DNA of 64,000 bases from Phaeotremella fagi (taxonomy: Eukaryota > Basidiomycota > Tremellomycetes > Tremellales > Phaeotremellaceae): NCBI GenBank assembly GCA_001599715.1, contig BCHU01000008.1, forward strand, positions 1,302,001-1,366,000, read 5' to 3'. Shown here one piece after another: positions 1 to 12,115 of this stretch. The notes beneath the pieces are model-generated. The model searched no databases. It saw nothing but the letters and a program-made list of their open reading frames with translations, and was not told the origin of the DNA. A program made the translations under genes and the position numbers. Positions within the stretch are counted from its first letter, which is position 1; each line of letters starts with the position of its first letter.

Positions 1-924
1 CTGAGGTTCGGTGTACTGGACATGCTGATTTTGTTAGAGGTCCGGATGGAAGATGGTGGACTGTGTTGTTGGGAGTTAGAGATCAGAGTAACGGTATTGC
101 TCCACTTCAACGGGAAACCTTTTTGGCGCCTGTTGATTGGTCAGATGATGGTTGGCCTGTCGTTAATGGAGGAGAACCAATTTCGTTGAAGATCCCAACG
201 ACTCTTCCTGCACTTACGACCTCATCTTCATGGAGGGATGACTTTGATAGCGGTGAGCCAGGTCATGTACCGAATCTCTATTAGGAACTAACTTGATTGT
301 AGAATCTTTACAGAAAGGATGGTATTTCATTAGAACACCTTGGGGTCACGAATACTCTCTTTCAGATCGAAAAAGTCATCTAACACTCTATGGAAATGGG
401 TATTCAATCAATCAAGCCGAATGTCCAAGTATGCTTTTGAGAAAACAGACAGAATTAAGTGGAATGTGGTCAACGGTTATTGAGTTCGAACCGAAATCTA
501 CGATTGAGGAAGCAGGGACGGTCGTTTACATCAGTGGTCATTCATATATCGCTCTACTCATTCGTCGAACTTCATCAGGAACGAAACAGATCGTGGCGAG
601 ATGGCCATCAAGTGAAGGGAAAGAATTTGATGTGAGTTCAAACGCAACTACTTATTCTGATCAAAACAGGAACTCAGTCTGGATTTGAAAACGACCAATC
701 GACCTATCGAACTGCAGATCAAAGCTTCACCCTTGACATATGAATTACTGTATAAAGAAGATAACCAATTGCACAGTGTAAAAGAATTTTCAACCAAAGT
801 TCTACATGGCGATATAGGACTCAGAGTCTTTACTGGACCACATTTCGGGTTATTTTCGCAAAGTAAAAACGAGCCCAGTGAATCACCAGCATATTTCGAT
901 TGGGCTTCATTCCAACCTTTTTGA
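1..924 (+). CDS. GH43-family glycoside hydrolase (beta-xylosidase / arabinofuranosidase type), 3' part
   Basis: Only the C-terminal part is present; the 5' end lies left of the window. Exons: <1-252 (codons start at base 3), 303-631, 670-924. Splicing at GTGAGC (253) and GTGAGT (632) restores one frame through all three exons. The first exon has the GH43 pattern GHADFV...GRWWTVLLGVR. The rest is the beta-sandwich accessory domain (DUF1349/GH43_C2-like), with TGPHFGLFSQ and a final FDWASFQPF strand. Members of the family hydrolyse xylo- or arabino-oligosaccharides from plant cell wall. The catalytic N-terminal residues and any signal peptide are off the window, so substrate and location cannot be read. 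The family call is firm; the exact activity is not. Confidence 0.82.
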
Positions 925-1530
925 GTTTATTTCAAAACCCGAGTAAAACCTCTTGTGGATCAATAACTTCCTAATGGGGGAAAGGGGGGAGATAAAACAT
1001 CGGAAAGAGATGGGAGATACATTTCGTAGAACCCATGATTATGCAATGAATGATGATCAAATCCAGCGCAATGGCCCTAAATAAGGAGAACAGTATCCAT
1101 CTGACCTGAAACCACCAACTCCACGCCAAGCATTAATTTAAGACTAAAATTGGAATCCGTGCCGCTTACCGCTGCAAGCTCCGTGCCCTGATCGTGGCGG
1201 CCCGCTTCATTTCTCACCTACTCGAGGTGGATTTTCTTCGTCTTTTCTCATTGTTCTCTTCTCTCTGTGATGCTTGCAAGACGAAGGGGGTATCCACCGC
1301 TGAGAATTCGCTGTGAAAAAGGTTTATTTGTCCCCCATGGGTCTCTATTCTTTTACAGCGGTTTCCCACCGCGGGGGTCAGGTGTATGTTTAGTCCTGAT
1401 ATTTCGATTTGATACTTAATTTCTTTAGTATATAATTGGAAGTTGCGATCTTTTTATTCTTTCTTAGATCAACCTCACCTTTATTCATTCGTCACACTTT
1501 ATTTTGATCATTTAATTTTATACACTCATA
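925..1530. other. Intergenic, GH43 3' end / MFS promoter
   Basis: No gene seen. The stretch holds the GH43 terminator side and the promoter of the downstream permease. GCGGGG at 1371-1376 fits the CreA/Mig1 carbon-repressor consensus (SYGGRG). A single hexamer is weak evidence. A GC-richer block lies at about 1150-1210. Confidence 0.4.
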
Positions 1531-3338
1531 ATGTCTAGAGTTGAAAAAGCTGAGGTGGAAGATATTGAATTTGCTGGTGTAGGTGAAACCGTTGAGAAAG
1601 GTGATGTGGTAGCGGAAGTTGCTGCTCAACCCGTTCATGGTTTTGTCATTCCTGAAGAATACAAGAAGATCGTAAGTCAAGGTCCTCTCCACATAAACCT
1701 AATTAAAAGATAACAACACTGACATTTGATAATCCTTTTCAACAGCATCGTCGAGTGAATCTTAAAATCGATTTCATCGTTCTACCACCACTAGTCTGTT
1801 GTTATCTCATGACAAGTCTCGATAGGAACAACGTCGGTAATGCCCAAACAGTAAATTTCCTTGGTGATCTAGGAATAAACGCCACGGCTTTGAACACAGC
1901 TTCAATCATCTTCTACGCTATCCGTAAGTAATTTTTATTGTTTATGGCGTTCTCACCGTTCTGACCGATGAACATAGTTGGTCCAATGTATCCTATCTCT
2001 ACCTACTTTGGTAAAAAATTGGGTGTCATGTATTGGGTTCCAGCAAATGTCTTTCTATGGGGATTGTTCAGTATGCTTCATGCGTTCATGAAAACCGAAG
2101 CACAGTTCTACGCTTTCAGATCAATGATCGCAATTTTCGAAGCCGCCTTCTATCCTTGTACGTTGACTTGCTTTCAAGCTTTTGAGGATCCGAAGCTGAT
2201 TCAAAAACTATTTAGGTGCTGCTTACTATCTATCTGGTTGTTATTTACGTTACGATTTAGCTCTTAGATTAGGTGTTCTTTATGTAGGTTTGTTTGTGGT
2301 CATCAGGAGATCTTTCGCTAAACGTTCCTACTTTTTAGGGTGCATATTCGATCGCAGGCTCTTTCGGTTCTCTCATTGCTTACGGTATTCTTCAAATCAA
2401 AGGATCACTTTTTGCCTGGCAATATCTTTTCCTTGTAGAAGGTATATTCACAATGGGTATCGCGATCATCACGTTCCTTGTTGTTCCCAAACGAATCGAT
2501 ACAGCTTGGTTCCTTAATAAAGAGGAACGAGCTTGGGTCAAGCAAAGAATCAGTCTTGATAGTGGAGGTATCGATTATAACTCTGCTGGTATCACTAAAG
2601 ATGCTATTTGGCGTACGTTGAAGGATTGGAAATGGAGTGAGTTCTTTTTTCTTCGTCAGAATGATTTTTGCGCTAACGATAATAGTCATGGTTTGGCCCG
2701 GACAATTCATAGGTGGTCTAACTTCATCGGCTTTCTCAACTTTCTTACCATTGGTTGTGCAACAACTGGGTTACGCAGGTAACACGGCCAATCTATACTC
2801 AGTTCCAATTTACGTAGCAGCAACCTGTGGATTAGTGATTTTCCTCTATTCATCCGATCACTTCAAAGAACGTAGTATCCACAATCTCGTCGCCATCTCA
2901 ATCGCCATCATAGGTTTAATCCTTGCTTCAACCCTAGAATCCCCTGGAGGTCGATACGCAGCATTAGTGGTTCTTGAATTTGGAACCTTCTCAACAGGAC
3001 CGTTAACAGCTACCATCCTAGCCAACAACACACCTGAACCGGGTCAACGTGCCTTGGTACTGTCAACACATTCAATGGGTATCTTCAACGGTATTATCGC
3101 CTCGTATCTATTCAGTCCACAATACGCTCCACGATATCAGATCCCCTTTTACGTATGTTTGGCGGGTAACGCGTTCAATTTAATCAGTTTCATCGCGTAT
3201 TATTTCGTTTTCAGATATATCAATAGTTCAAGAGCTAAGAAGGTGGCCGCGATGACTCCTGAGGAAATCGCTTGGGAGAATTCAGACGAGTGTCCAAGAA
3301 AATACGAGAAAAAGTATACTTTCCAATTCGGTTATTAG
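1531..3338 (+). CDS. MFS permease, DAL5/TNA1 (anion:cation symporter) type
   Basis: Six exons join in phase to give 505 residues: 1531-1671, 1746-1923, 1978-2157, 2216-2283, 2339-2636, 2686-3338. The first ATG of the open frame is used. The N-terminal cytoplasmic part ends in HRRVNLKIDF, followed by TM1 with the family signature SLDRNNVGNA. FYPCAAYYLSGCYLRY is the TM4-TM5 region seen in nicotinate and allantoate permeases. About 12 membrane segments can be traced. The tail is hydrophilic (MTPEEIAWENSDE). Relatives carry organic anions such as nicotinate, allantoate, vitamins or sugar acids across the plasma membrane with protons. The substrate here is unknown. It neighbours a GH43 enzyme, but nothing shows that the two are co-regulated. 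Confidence 0.85.
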
Positions 3339-4525
3339 GGGAGTAGGGGGGTAGAATATGTATGGAGTAATAGGCACCTTTCGAGTGTCATGAATCACAT
3401 TCGTATGTTCGTATTATATGTTCGTATACAGTACTATAAAATGCACTTTTCGTACCTGAATCTTGTCGAGGCGCGGGAGCCAAGGGATTTTCTGCCACGC
3501 TGCCACTGAGGTCGAATGGTGAGCCTAACAATCCAAATTTTTGGCCACAAACGAATTAGATAGCTGATTCATATCATATGGGGGAGCGGAGCGACCCAAT
3601 TCTTTAGCATCATAGGCTTTTAAATCTTGCTCGCGCCTTGTGTGTGTTGCGTACGTAGCTGCAATGTAGTGTTATTACTTGCTATCGCTCGGAAGCATCT
3701 GTCAATAAGATGTACAGTAACGTTGAACGGCCATCTTCAATAAACGGTGAATGGGAGTCAGAACTGTATGTGTATTATCTGTACGGTGAATGAAGTCGGG
3801 GATCCCAACCACGGCGATATGGTCAAAATCACAGTGACAGTGTTTCCATAACTTTGGAATAACGACTCGTACTCGTACTGCACACTACTCGGCGATGACG
3901 TTCAGTAGGTAAATGAGGTTAGATTGAGTCTATGAGCAAGCTAAAAGTCGTGGTGACAAACCAAACCAAGCACCACCTCCACCGCACCAAAGTGGACACT
4001 GGTGGAGGGTAAAAGTGGACAGTGGAGGTGGTCTTACATAATCTAATGAAACCCCCATTCTGGCTTAGTAAACATTGAATTCCCTTTCTCTTCCTCTCCT
4101 CTCGCGCCTTGTAAATTAAAGTTAGTCTTCTTTTTCAGGGTAGTGAGTCAGTGCGTGCGACTGATCCTCCACCAGATCGGAATCAGTTTTTACTATACAA
4201 TTAATTTTTCTTATGGCGAATGAATAATCTGATTATACATGGAGAGTGTGAATTAAGTTTATTGCTAAGACGTTGATGCATCTTTATAATAAATGAGTAA
4301 GACCACCTCCACGTTCCTCCACCTACCTAGAAGGTATATAATCTCTTGGTTTTGAGTCGTTCTTTTCTTTTCCTTCATCAACTGAAACATAATAAATTGT
4401 CTACTCGACAAACACATACAGTCAAACTTATAGAGAACAATAGAAATACACACATAGGAATCGAAACCATCATCATTTCATCCAAACTTCTTCGTCAAAC
4501 CTTAACCACATCAACATCACAATCA
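3339..4525. other. 1.2-kb intergenic region between two transporters
   Basis: No coding sequence was recognised. It contains the 11-bp element ACCACCTCCAC at 3972-3982, its exact inverse at 4022-4032 and a third forward copy at 4302-4312, about 215 bp before the DHA2 start codon. Otherwise it is AT-rich promoter sequence. A probable TATA stretch (GTATATAA) lies near 4334. Confidence 0.5.
3972..4032. repeat. Inverted repeat of ACCACCTCCAC
   Basis: Left arm 3972-3982 and right arm 4022-4032 (GTGGAGGTGGT) are exact reverse complements of 11 bp, with a 39-bp spacer. The spacer contains two AAGTGGACA direct repeats. A third copy of the arm is at 4302-4312. It could be a regulator site for the downstream exporter or a hairpin; no known factor is assigned. 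Confidence 0.6.
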
Positions 4526-6384
4526 ATGTCTCTCCAAATTCCACGTACCGAAACTGCAACCTCAGCTTTCTCAGCTACATCAACCCCAGACGTTCGTTCG
4601 CCTTCAGCAACAGTCGTCGATCTCGATGCAGCTCTGATAATGAAATCTAAAGAAATCGAATCACCTAAAAATGAAACCATCGATCTTGCAGCTCAACCAA
4701 CTCGACAAGAAGATCCTTTGGCTAGATCACCTACGGTTGATACTAGAACAGGCGAACCTATCAGATTGTCACAAACCAAGAAATGGTCCTTACTTGCTTT
4801 ACTCAGTTTAGCTTTCTTCATTGATATCTGGGCTTACAGGTGAGTAAAAAAAATATTTGATCAAAGGACCCCCACTGACATAGACGTTATAGTGCATTCT
4901 TCATTTTCACCGATCAAATCTCTGAAGATTTAGATGTTCAATTCGAACAACAAAGTTGGGTTATTGTAAGTATATCCCAATCTTACCCTAAGCATAAACT
5001 AACCAACCGATAGACATCCTACGCTGTCACCTTCTCATCCTTCCTTCTCTTCTGGGGAAGAGTCTCCGATCTCTATTCACCCAAACCAGTCTTCTCCTAC
5101 GGTTTCGTGGCACTAGGTGTCATCAACTTGATCATTTCGTTCTTACCTGAAAAATTCTCTTTCTTCGTGTTAAGAGCAATCAGTGGTATCGCAGGTGCGA
5201 CACTTATCCCCGCTGCTTTCAGATTGATCGTTGTCATCTTCGAACCTCACGAATTGAACAAGGCTTTCACCATTTACGGTCTCAGTGGCGCTTTGGCTAA
5301 CGTCTCGGGAACTCTTATCGCTGGTATCATCTCGTTCATTCCTGGTGGAGGTCAAATGACTGCTTGGAGATGGTTCTTCAGAGTCGTCGCCATCGTCGTC
5401 CTTCCTGTGGCTGTTGGTTCTCTCTTCTGGATCCCCAAACCAAAAGGACAAGCTGCCGACGCAGAAGCCAAATGGAAAAGACTCGATTTAATCGGTATCT
5501 CCGCCATGCTCTTCGCCGTCGTCCTTCTCATCCTAGGTCTAACCTTGGGTGCCAGTTACGGTTTCAAGACCGCTAAATTCCTCGTTCCCTTCCTTCTCTC
5601 TTTCGTCCTCTTCCCATTCTTCTTCTGGTACGAATCGACACTTCCAGAAGGTTACGCTGTCTTACCATCGGCATTCTGGAAGATCCCTAACATGACCACC
5701 TTGATCGTGTTCTCACTTTACATCTATGCTTGGTGGTCGGTAGCTTTCTTACCTTTCATCGAACTTTTCACCAGTGTTCATGGAGAATCACCAATCATCG
5801 CTGCGGTTAGAATGTTACCTATGGGTATTTCAGCTTTATTCGTTACTCTTGTGTTAACGTAAGTCCCCTAAGTCAACTATACAAATCAACAAACTGACTC
5901 GTGTTACAGTGTCTACCCAACCCTAGTTTCCAATCCAAGATTCCCAATCATGTTAGGAATGATCTTAGGTTTAGTAGCCTACGTCCTCTTCGCCATAACC
6001 CCAGAAGTAATCGGTACCGACTACTGGCGATACGTTTTCCCGGGACTCGTAATCGGTTCAGGTGGTACAATGATAGCTTTCACTGGAACCAACGTCGGAG
6101 TCATGACTTCAGCACCAGCTGAAATGTCAGGTGTCGCCGGTGCAGTCCTTCAAGTGGCTTTACAAATCGGTTCAGCTGTCGCTCTTTCCGTTCAAGCTGG
6201 TTTATTCACCGTCAACCCAGGTTCAATCGCTAATTACGCCAATATCCAAGTCAGCTTTTACTTTGAACTCGGTTGGATCGCTCTTTGGTTCATCGGTTTC
6301 GTCGTTTTCTTCCGTCCTTCCAAGAACGCGTCGGCAGATGATCAAGCTGAACAGGGTGAACGTAAAGTCATCGTCACTCATTAA
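4526..6384 (+). CDS. MFS exporter, DHA2 (14-TMS, EmrB/QacA/ATR1-like) family
   Basis: Exons 4526-4839, 4893-4965, 5014-5858 and 5910-6384 give 568 residues. The start is the only ATG in the first open frame. A hydrophilic Ser/Thr-rich N-terminus of about 90 residues precedes TM1. FWGRVSDLYSPK is the loop-2/3 G-R-x-S-D motif and ISGIAGATLIPAAF the TM4-TM5 signature of fungal aminotriazole-resistance-like proteins. WRWFFRV marks the typical loop between TM6 and TM7. About 14 membrane spans can be traced, as expected for DHA2. The likely role is proton-driven export of a small molecule at the plasma membrane; substrate unknown. Intron 1 has two usable acceptors 9 nt apart (exon start 4884 or 4893), both in frame. 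Confidence 0.85.
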
Positions 6385-6638
6385 AGATTGATACCTCAAA
6401 ATCACTTTTTTTTTGACTTTCAACTTTGAATCGTCAAAATTCCTCTTCAATAGAATTTTAGAATCCTTTCTGTCTGTATCCTTAGAATCAAATTAATAAT
6501 TACATGTAGCTTTATAACTTTAGACTAGAAATGCATTGTTGTCTTTTTTCAATGATAAACGGCGACTGGTAGCAATGCCGAGCATTTGTGCAGTACAGTG
6601 GTAAGAGTTTGCATGGTTCCACTCATAGTACAGTCGAA

Positions 6639-7783
6639 CTACAGAACCCTCTTGGTCAAATCAGGTTCAACAGCCCAAGGCCCCTTGCTCTGCAACTCCA
6701 CCTCAGCCTCCCTCTCAGCCCTAGAAACAAGTTCCCTAATCTCCCCCAAATCACTCTCGTCACCCTCTAAACTCTCTCCTATATCAACAAACGATCGACT
6801 GAAATATTCCTCGAATCGGGGTAACAATTCTTTAGCTACTTGATTCACGGTTTTGGATTTGGCTTTGGTTGTTATGGAAGGAGTTGAGAGAAGTTGATTG
6901 ATAGAGGTCGCTCTTACATCTGCTAATCCACAGGCTAGGACTAGGTCGAACCATTTTATCGGTTCTGGGGTGATGTTCATCGCGAAGCCGTGTGATGTTA
7001 TTCGGTGTCTGAGATGGATACCTATCGATGCGAACTACGCGTATGACGTTAGAGATAGGTATTTTATCAGTGATGTTGATAGGCAACTGACTTTTTCAGT
7101 TGGTGATGAAAAAACTCCAACATGTCCATCAGGATGTGGAGCCAACACCCCCGAAATCCCTAAATCCTCAGAGGCGTAGACTGATAAAATAGATTGTAGA
7201 TATTCGACATAACATCGTGTAGGTGTCTGAGTGTATCAGTTTTAATCAAATATGATGGTAGATCCTATCACCTACCTCCATAACATTAAGATCTAGGATT
7301 GGATAACCAACTAATTGACCTGGACCATGATAAGTGACCTGACCTCCTCTTTTCGTTATATAAAAATCAGCCCCGACATTCTGAACTTTCTTTTCCTCTG
7401 GATGTAAAGTATTTGGATTAGGTGAAGAATCTCTTCGACCTGTCGTATACGTTGGTGTATGTTCTATTTCGCAGGTAGAAGAATTTAGTTCTGTAAACGC
7501 AAAAAGGGACCATTGATGACCAACCAAGTAAAAGCATTATATCATGTCTCCCCCTCCCAGCTTCTTTATTCTTCAATCTGTTGTCTATGATCGCATTCTG
7601 TAAATTTAAACCTGTAGTGTATGGAAGTGGATTTTTGAAAATATGATATCGGATCGGTAATAATCCATTAACGTTTGATGCTGTAGATGAAGATTGACAT
7701 GAGAGTGGTTGGGGTGGTCCTAATGTCAAAGATGATTTTATGGGATTGGTGAATTTGAATAAATTCTTTATGGTAGGTTTCAT
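6639..7783 (-). CDS. LIP2: Lipoyl(octanoyl) transferase, mitochondrial
   Basis: Exons (minus): 7783-7525, 7463-7276, 7226-7092, 7034-6639; 325 residues. The enzyme moves octanoyl from acyl carrier protein to lipoyl-dependent proteins (H protein, E2 subunits) in mitochondria. LipB signatures are all present: EHTPTYTTGRR, RGGQVTYHGPGQ, the essential lysine in EKFASIG, ITSHGFAMN and the cysteine in LACGLADV. The basic, Ser-rich first 35 residues look like a mitochondrial presequence. The first donor is GTTGGT rather than GTNAGT, but only this splice joins LLL to EHTP in frame. The C-terminus carries about 70 extra residues beyond the catalytic core. Confidence 0.92.
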
Positions 7784-8476
7784 CTTTCGTTATCAATGTT
7801 TTAGTCTTCCTCTTGCTAGTTTAGAGAGGGGTTTGAGCTTAGAATGAGGATGTAACTTTATTATTAATATTGTTTAAATTGTAAATTGGAAATCAACGTT
7901 ATTTTTCTGATTACCTATTTATTCGATGGACGGTTTAGGTGGAGGCTCGAGGCGGAGGCGGAATTCCGAGAATCAGTAGGATTCACTTAGCATGAAAACA
8001 TATCCAATCCAGTAACTCAAGTAGCCGAGTATCCAGGAGCAAGTACATGTTTCTGTACTCAAATAGACAGTCTCGATCGATTCATCACCCAAATCCAATT
8101 GAATCGATTTCTTTTGTATTTCGATTCATTTCGTAAAGTACAATAAGATTCTCTTTAAATTCTTTTACTTTAAAACCCACCCCATCGCCACCGTTTATAT
8201 CTTTTGTATATGATATCATGGAATCCTGATAAATAACAACGTTTTTCCCGTTCAACAAAAATCATGCGTGAAACAAAAATAAAAATGAAAAAAGGAAAAG
8301 AAGAAAGCAACAAAACAGAAAGGAACGAACGGAACCGACGATAAGGGAAAAAAAAACCAGAAAGAAAACGACGGTACTCGTGGAATCAAAGGGAAGATGA
8401 AATGATTTGAAAGAGATTGGTTTACAACTTGATGACGTTTAATTTGAGTTTGAATTTGAAATTTCTGATCACGACC
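7784..8476. other. Intergenic, LIP2 promoter / C2H2 gene 3' region
   Basis: No gene seen. It contains the LIP2 promoter side and an A-rich stretch around 8265-8375 (minus strand T-rich) just beyond the stop codon of the C2H2 gene. Confidence 0.4.
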
Positions 8477-10687
8477 TTAGAGTTCCATTTCCATAGCTAT
8501 CCCACCCCATTCTTCACCTTCACCACGACGTTTCTCCTCAACCTCTTCACTAGAACTTTTTCTCCATCCGTCATCATCCTCATCATCCTCTTCACCACCA
8601 GCACCGGAACGTACACTACTCGAAGGAACCAAGGTTTTAATACCTTTGCCAAACATTCCTCCGCCGATCATGCCTGCTCTAGTACCTAATGATAAGGGGA
8701 GTGGCATACCTCTACCGGGAATTATTGGTGATTGACCGAAATTGGAGGTTGGACCTGAATTACCTCCAGAGGTTGAGGTGTTGAAATGCAAACCTGACAT
8801 GTCTGGTAATGAACCTATCGAATGCGGTGTACCAGGTCCTGGTACACTTGATGCCAAAGATGATGAACCGTTTCGATCATGATGAGTTTGACCATCGATA
8901 CCTAAAGGATGTGATGGTTTGTTGAAACCGTTCAAACTTGTGTTACTGATAGCACTACCAGTCTGTTTCAACCCTAATCCACTAAGAGCTGGTGAAGTTA
9001 AACTCTGTCGATAAAGTTCGCCATTGGACGATGTGGTTGAATCACTACCCGGCGAAGATTTACGTTCTTTAATACCGATTTGTCCCATTAACGATGGTTG
9101 TCGTAAAGACGCTGGTGTCAACGGTGTGACTGAACTTGGAGGTGATCGCATATCAGGTAAATCTTTCGCGTTGGATCGAACGGATCGAAGTTGAGCAGAA
9201 GATGTCGATGGTGGAGAAGCTAAAACCGCTGGCCACAATGATTTATCATTTGGTAACGAACGACCAGCAGCGAGTGATGGATCCATGTGCATCAAGATAG
9301 CGGCAGCCTGGACCAAGGTCAGTTCTCTGTTCAGGAATCATCACCCACCTCAAGCATCTGGACTTGTTGATGTTTACTCATACTCAACTGAGTAGGTTCT
9401 TTCCAATGCGGCGAATGTTCCCATCGATGTTTGATCAAACAACTTGGATGACGGTATTCCTGGGACCATCAATATAAATCGAATCGTTCACCTACCTTTG
9501 AACAATTTTCACATTTGAAAACCATACCCTTTCTTCTACCTTTAACACCACCACTTCCAGTGCCCAACGCCAATTTATCCCATTCTTGGGGTTTGATCTC
9601 GCCGTCATCCTCGTCCATGTCCATATCGATCTCAGCAGAACCACTTCGACCACTGATTTCACCATCATCATCTTCGTCTCCGTCGAATTCCATGTCCAAT
9701 TCCATCTCATCAACTGATGGTGGATGAACATGACGGGAAAGAAGATGAGAACCTGTGGGTAACGATGCTGGAACCATTGGAGTTGTAACAGCACGAGATG
9801 CGGTTGGTGGTAGAACTCTAGATGAGTTTGAAGGTCTTCTATCGGTTTTGGTGAAATCAAATAATTGGGGTGTGGGTGAGGTGCCTGTTGCTATCGATGG
9901 TCGACGATTCGGTATAGGGGTTGGACCAGCATACGAAGCGGCATGGATAGGAAGACCAGGTCGACTACAGGGATCAGCTTCAACATCAGCATTCCGAAAA
10001 ACCTACATATCCTTTCCTATCCCTCCTAAACCCAAAGCGCTTTCACCAGTCGCCCCAAGTTTTCCACGACCTAAAACACCTGAAGTTGTTGAACTCATTC
10101 TACGTGGTCTAGGTGCTGGACTACTGGTGTTAACAGTAGGAGTAGTCACAGATGGACGTGATGCTGTTAAAAATGAAGTGGTATGTGCTGGGACTGATGA
10201 AGGGATAACTTGAGCAGGGGTCGTAGATTCAGATTGAGAAGTTACAGGTAACTTCGTCGATGACGATCCGTTATGAAGTGAAAGTAAATCTGAGAAGACA
10301 AATGATCAGTAATGTGTCCGAAAAATATCAAAGAAGATCAAAAGTCGATTGAGCGATTTGGAAGACTTTAAAATAGATTAAAGCCATAGAAATGATCTAG
10401 GGTCGCGAGAAGGCGAAAGAAGATGGAAGCTCACCAAAGGCATGGGCATGCATCTCACCATCTTTTCCATGTTCGCAAGGGGGTAGAAATGATGGATGTA
10501 GATGTTCTGTCTTTGTTGGTGCTGCTGCAGGCGGAGTTGATTGTTTGATTGACTTCAAAGGGGATGCTTGAGGTAAGGATGTCTGTGAGGGTGACCATCG
10601 GTTTTGATATTTCGGTCGATAAGGTGGTATGGCAAGTGGATGATCGAGAGAGTAGTAATGAAGCGAAGAGTGATGAGGAGTGAACAT
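8477..10687 (-). CDS. C2H2 zinc-finger regulator
   Basis: Exons (minus): 10687-10435, 10289-10007, 9964-9496, 9459-9349, 9307-8477; 648 residues from the ATG at 10687. A single finger reads CENC...CLIKHRWEH (C-x2-C-x12-H-x4-H), in the fungal block YRHPSCLIKHRWEHSPHW. It is followed by SKHQQVQMLEAAAIL and DPSLAAGRSLPNDKSLWPA. That whole block recurs in uncharacterised ascomycete and basidiomycete proteins. An acidic stretch (MELDMEFDGDEDDDGE and DMDMDEDDGE) lies just before the finger. The rest is Ser/Pro-rich and disordered. It is probably nuclear; target unknown. Two introns are very short (36 nt at 9460-9495, 41 nt at 9308-9348). An ATG exon upstream (11124-11035) may belong to this gene and is listed separately. 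Confidence 0.75.
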
Positions 10688-11034
10688 ATTTGAGAAGTGT
10701 TGTTTATGTAGTTGAAAGTAGATGATAATGATTGCAAAAGTCGAAAGGGAGGAAAAAAGACGAACATTTGTCAGCTCTTTGACCTTTATTTTTTCTTTGG
10801 GTTCCACAAACAAAAAACGTCAAGTCTCATGATCTGATCCCATCAAACATGACAATGACATCCAAGCATACGCAATGATGGGTTAGGTTTAAATCAAATA
10901 AAGAAATTTTGAAACAACACAGAAAGATTAGCAGATCAAAGCGCCTGCCTGCACTGCGCCCTGTTAAGAATGAAATTTCCAACTTTTTTTTAAAATGTGT
11001 TTCGGATAGAAAAGGATAGAATTTATAAACTTAC

Positions 11035-11124
11035 CTCATGTTTCATTGGTGGTGATCTCCATTGATTGAATGTATTTGAAGCTGTAGCTGTAGCTGTTGA
11101 GACTACTGTTGAGACGGGTGCCAT
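11035..11124 (-). other. Possible upstream first exon of the C2H2 gene
   Basis: ATG at 11124 opens 30 codons (MAPVSTVV...FNQWRSPPMKHE) that end exactly at a canonical GTAAGT donor at 11034. An acceptor TTCTTAACAG follows at about 10960, but reading on from it hits a stop. The acceptors that would join in frame to the 10687 exon (exon starts 10783 or 10774) are weak. Either this is the true N-terminus with a long first intron, or it is a short upstream ORF in a spliced leader. Confidence 0.4.
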
Positions 11125-12115
11125 GATGGATGGATGGATGGAGGGGAAGGGGCGGTGGGGGTGTTTGAGGAATTTATCCCCTGACTATTGTGTGTGCTGC
11201 TTGATGATGGTGATGACGGATTGAGTGGTTACGAAGTTGATGTAAGATGATAGAGGTATAGAGATGATCTATAACTACTAACGATGTAGAATAAAAAGAA
11301 ATTATTGTCTACTCAGGTAAAAGTTACTTAAGGATATTTCGACACTTTACTGTACAGCACAATAATTTCATTTACTTGAATTTCAGAAATAAGTCAGTAG
11401 TAAGTAGGCAGTCAGTGTCAGGTGAGGGAGGCGTACTTCAACTCGGGTCATTCTTTATTACCCCATTAAGTAATTCTTATCAATCAGTTACAGTCACAGT
11501 CAGTCAATCCTTAAGGCTTTTTAAGGTGCAGCGGAACAAGAAACAAGGCAACTAGGCAAGTACAAGGTGTGGATCCTATTCATGCATGAGTAACAGAGAG
11601 TAGTAAGTCAACTCATTCTAGATTTCTGGAATCATATATCTGTAGTCTAGAATCTATCTCTCTTCCCTTCACTCTTCACTCGTCGTTCGTTTCATAATCC
11701 TGCTAAATCATAAGCTTATAAATATCCAGTCATGATAGACTTAGCTCAAAGCCTGAAGGGAAAATGCCATCCTTCATGCCGGACCGCACTGGATGTTAAC
11801 CGGTACAATTACACGTATTTCGACGGTGGGGCGGTGAGACATTCACCGACATTTAAGTCAGCTGTAGCTACATGTATGATCACATCTGATCAATGATCTC
11901 CGTCAGATCTCTATGTGTTCTCTCGATGACACAAAGTGTTACAATCATGAAGATACGACTATCGAAACGAAATGGTGTAAAACTAATTTTTGCTCGCACA
12001 AAAGCAGCGGACATTGCCACTACATCAAAAAGTGCCACGTGGAAAATTGTTGTTTTCACGATTCAGCAATTCAGCTCAACAGAAAAGTTAAAACCATTTC
12101 ATACCAACACCAAAA
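11125..12115. other. Divergent intergenic region, C2H2 regulator / Pop7-like gene
   Basis: No gene seen. Small ORFs at 11893-12198 lie across the start of the Pop7-like gene in other frames and have no protein-like features. The region holds two promoters facing away from each other. CAGTCA/GTCAGT motifs are clustered at 11390-11510. Confidence 0.4.

Noticed and set aside
7474..7527. Continuation of the LIP2 first-exon frame into 7527-7474
   Set aside because: Those codons lie in the intron; only splicing 7525 to 7463 restores the LipB motif EHTPTYTTGRR.
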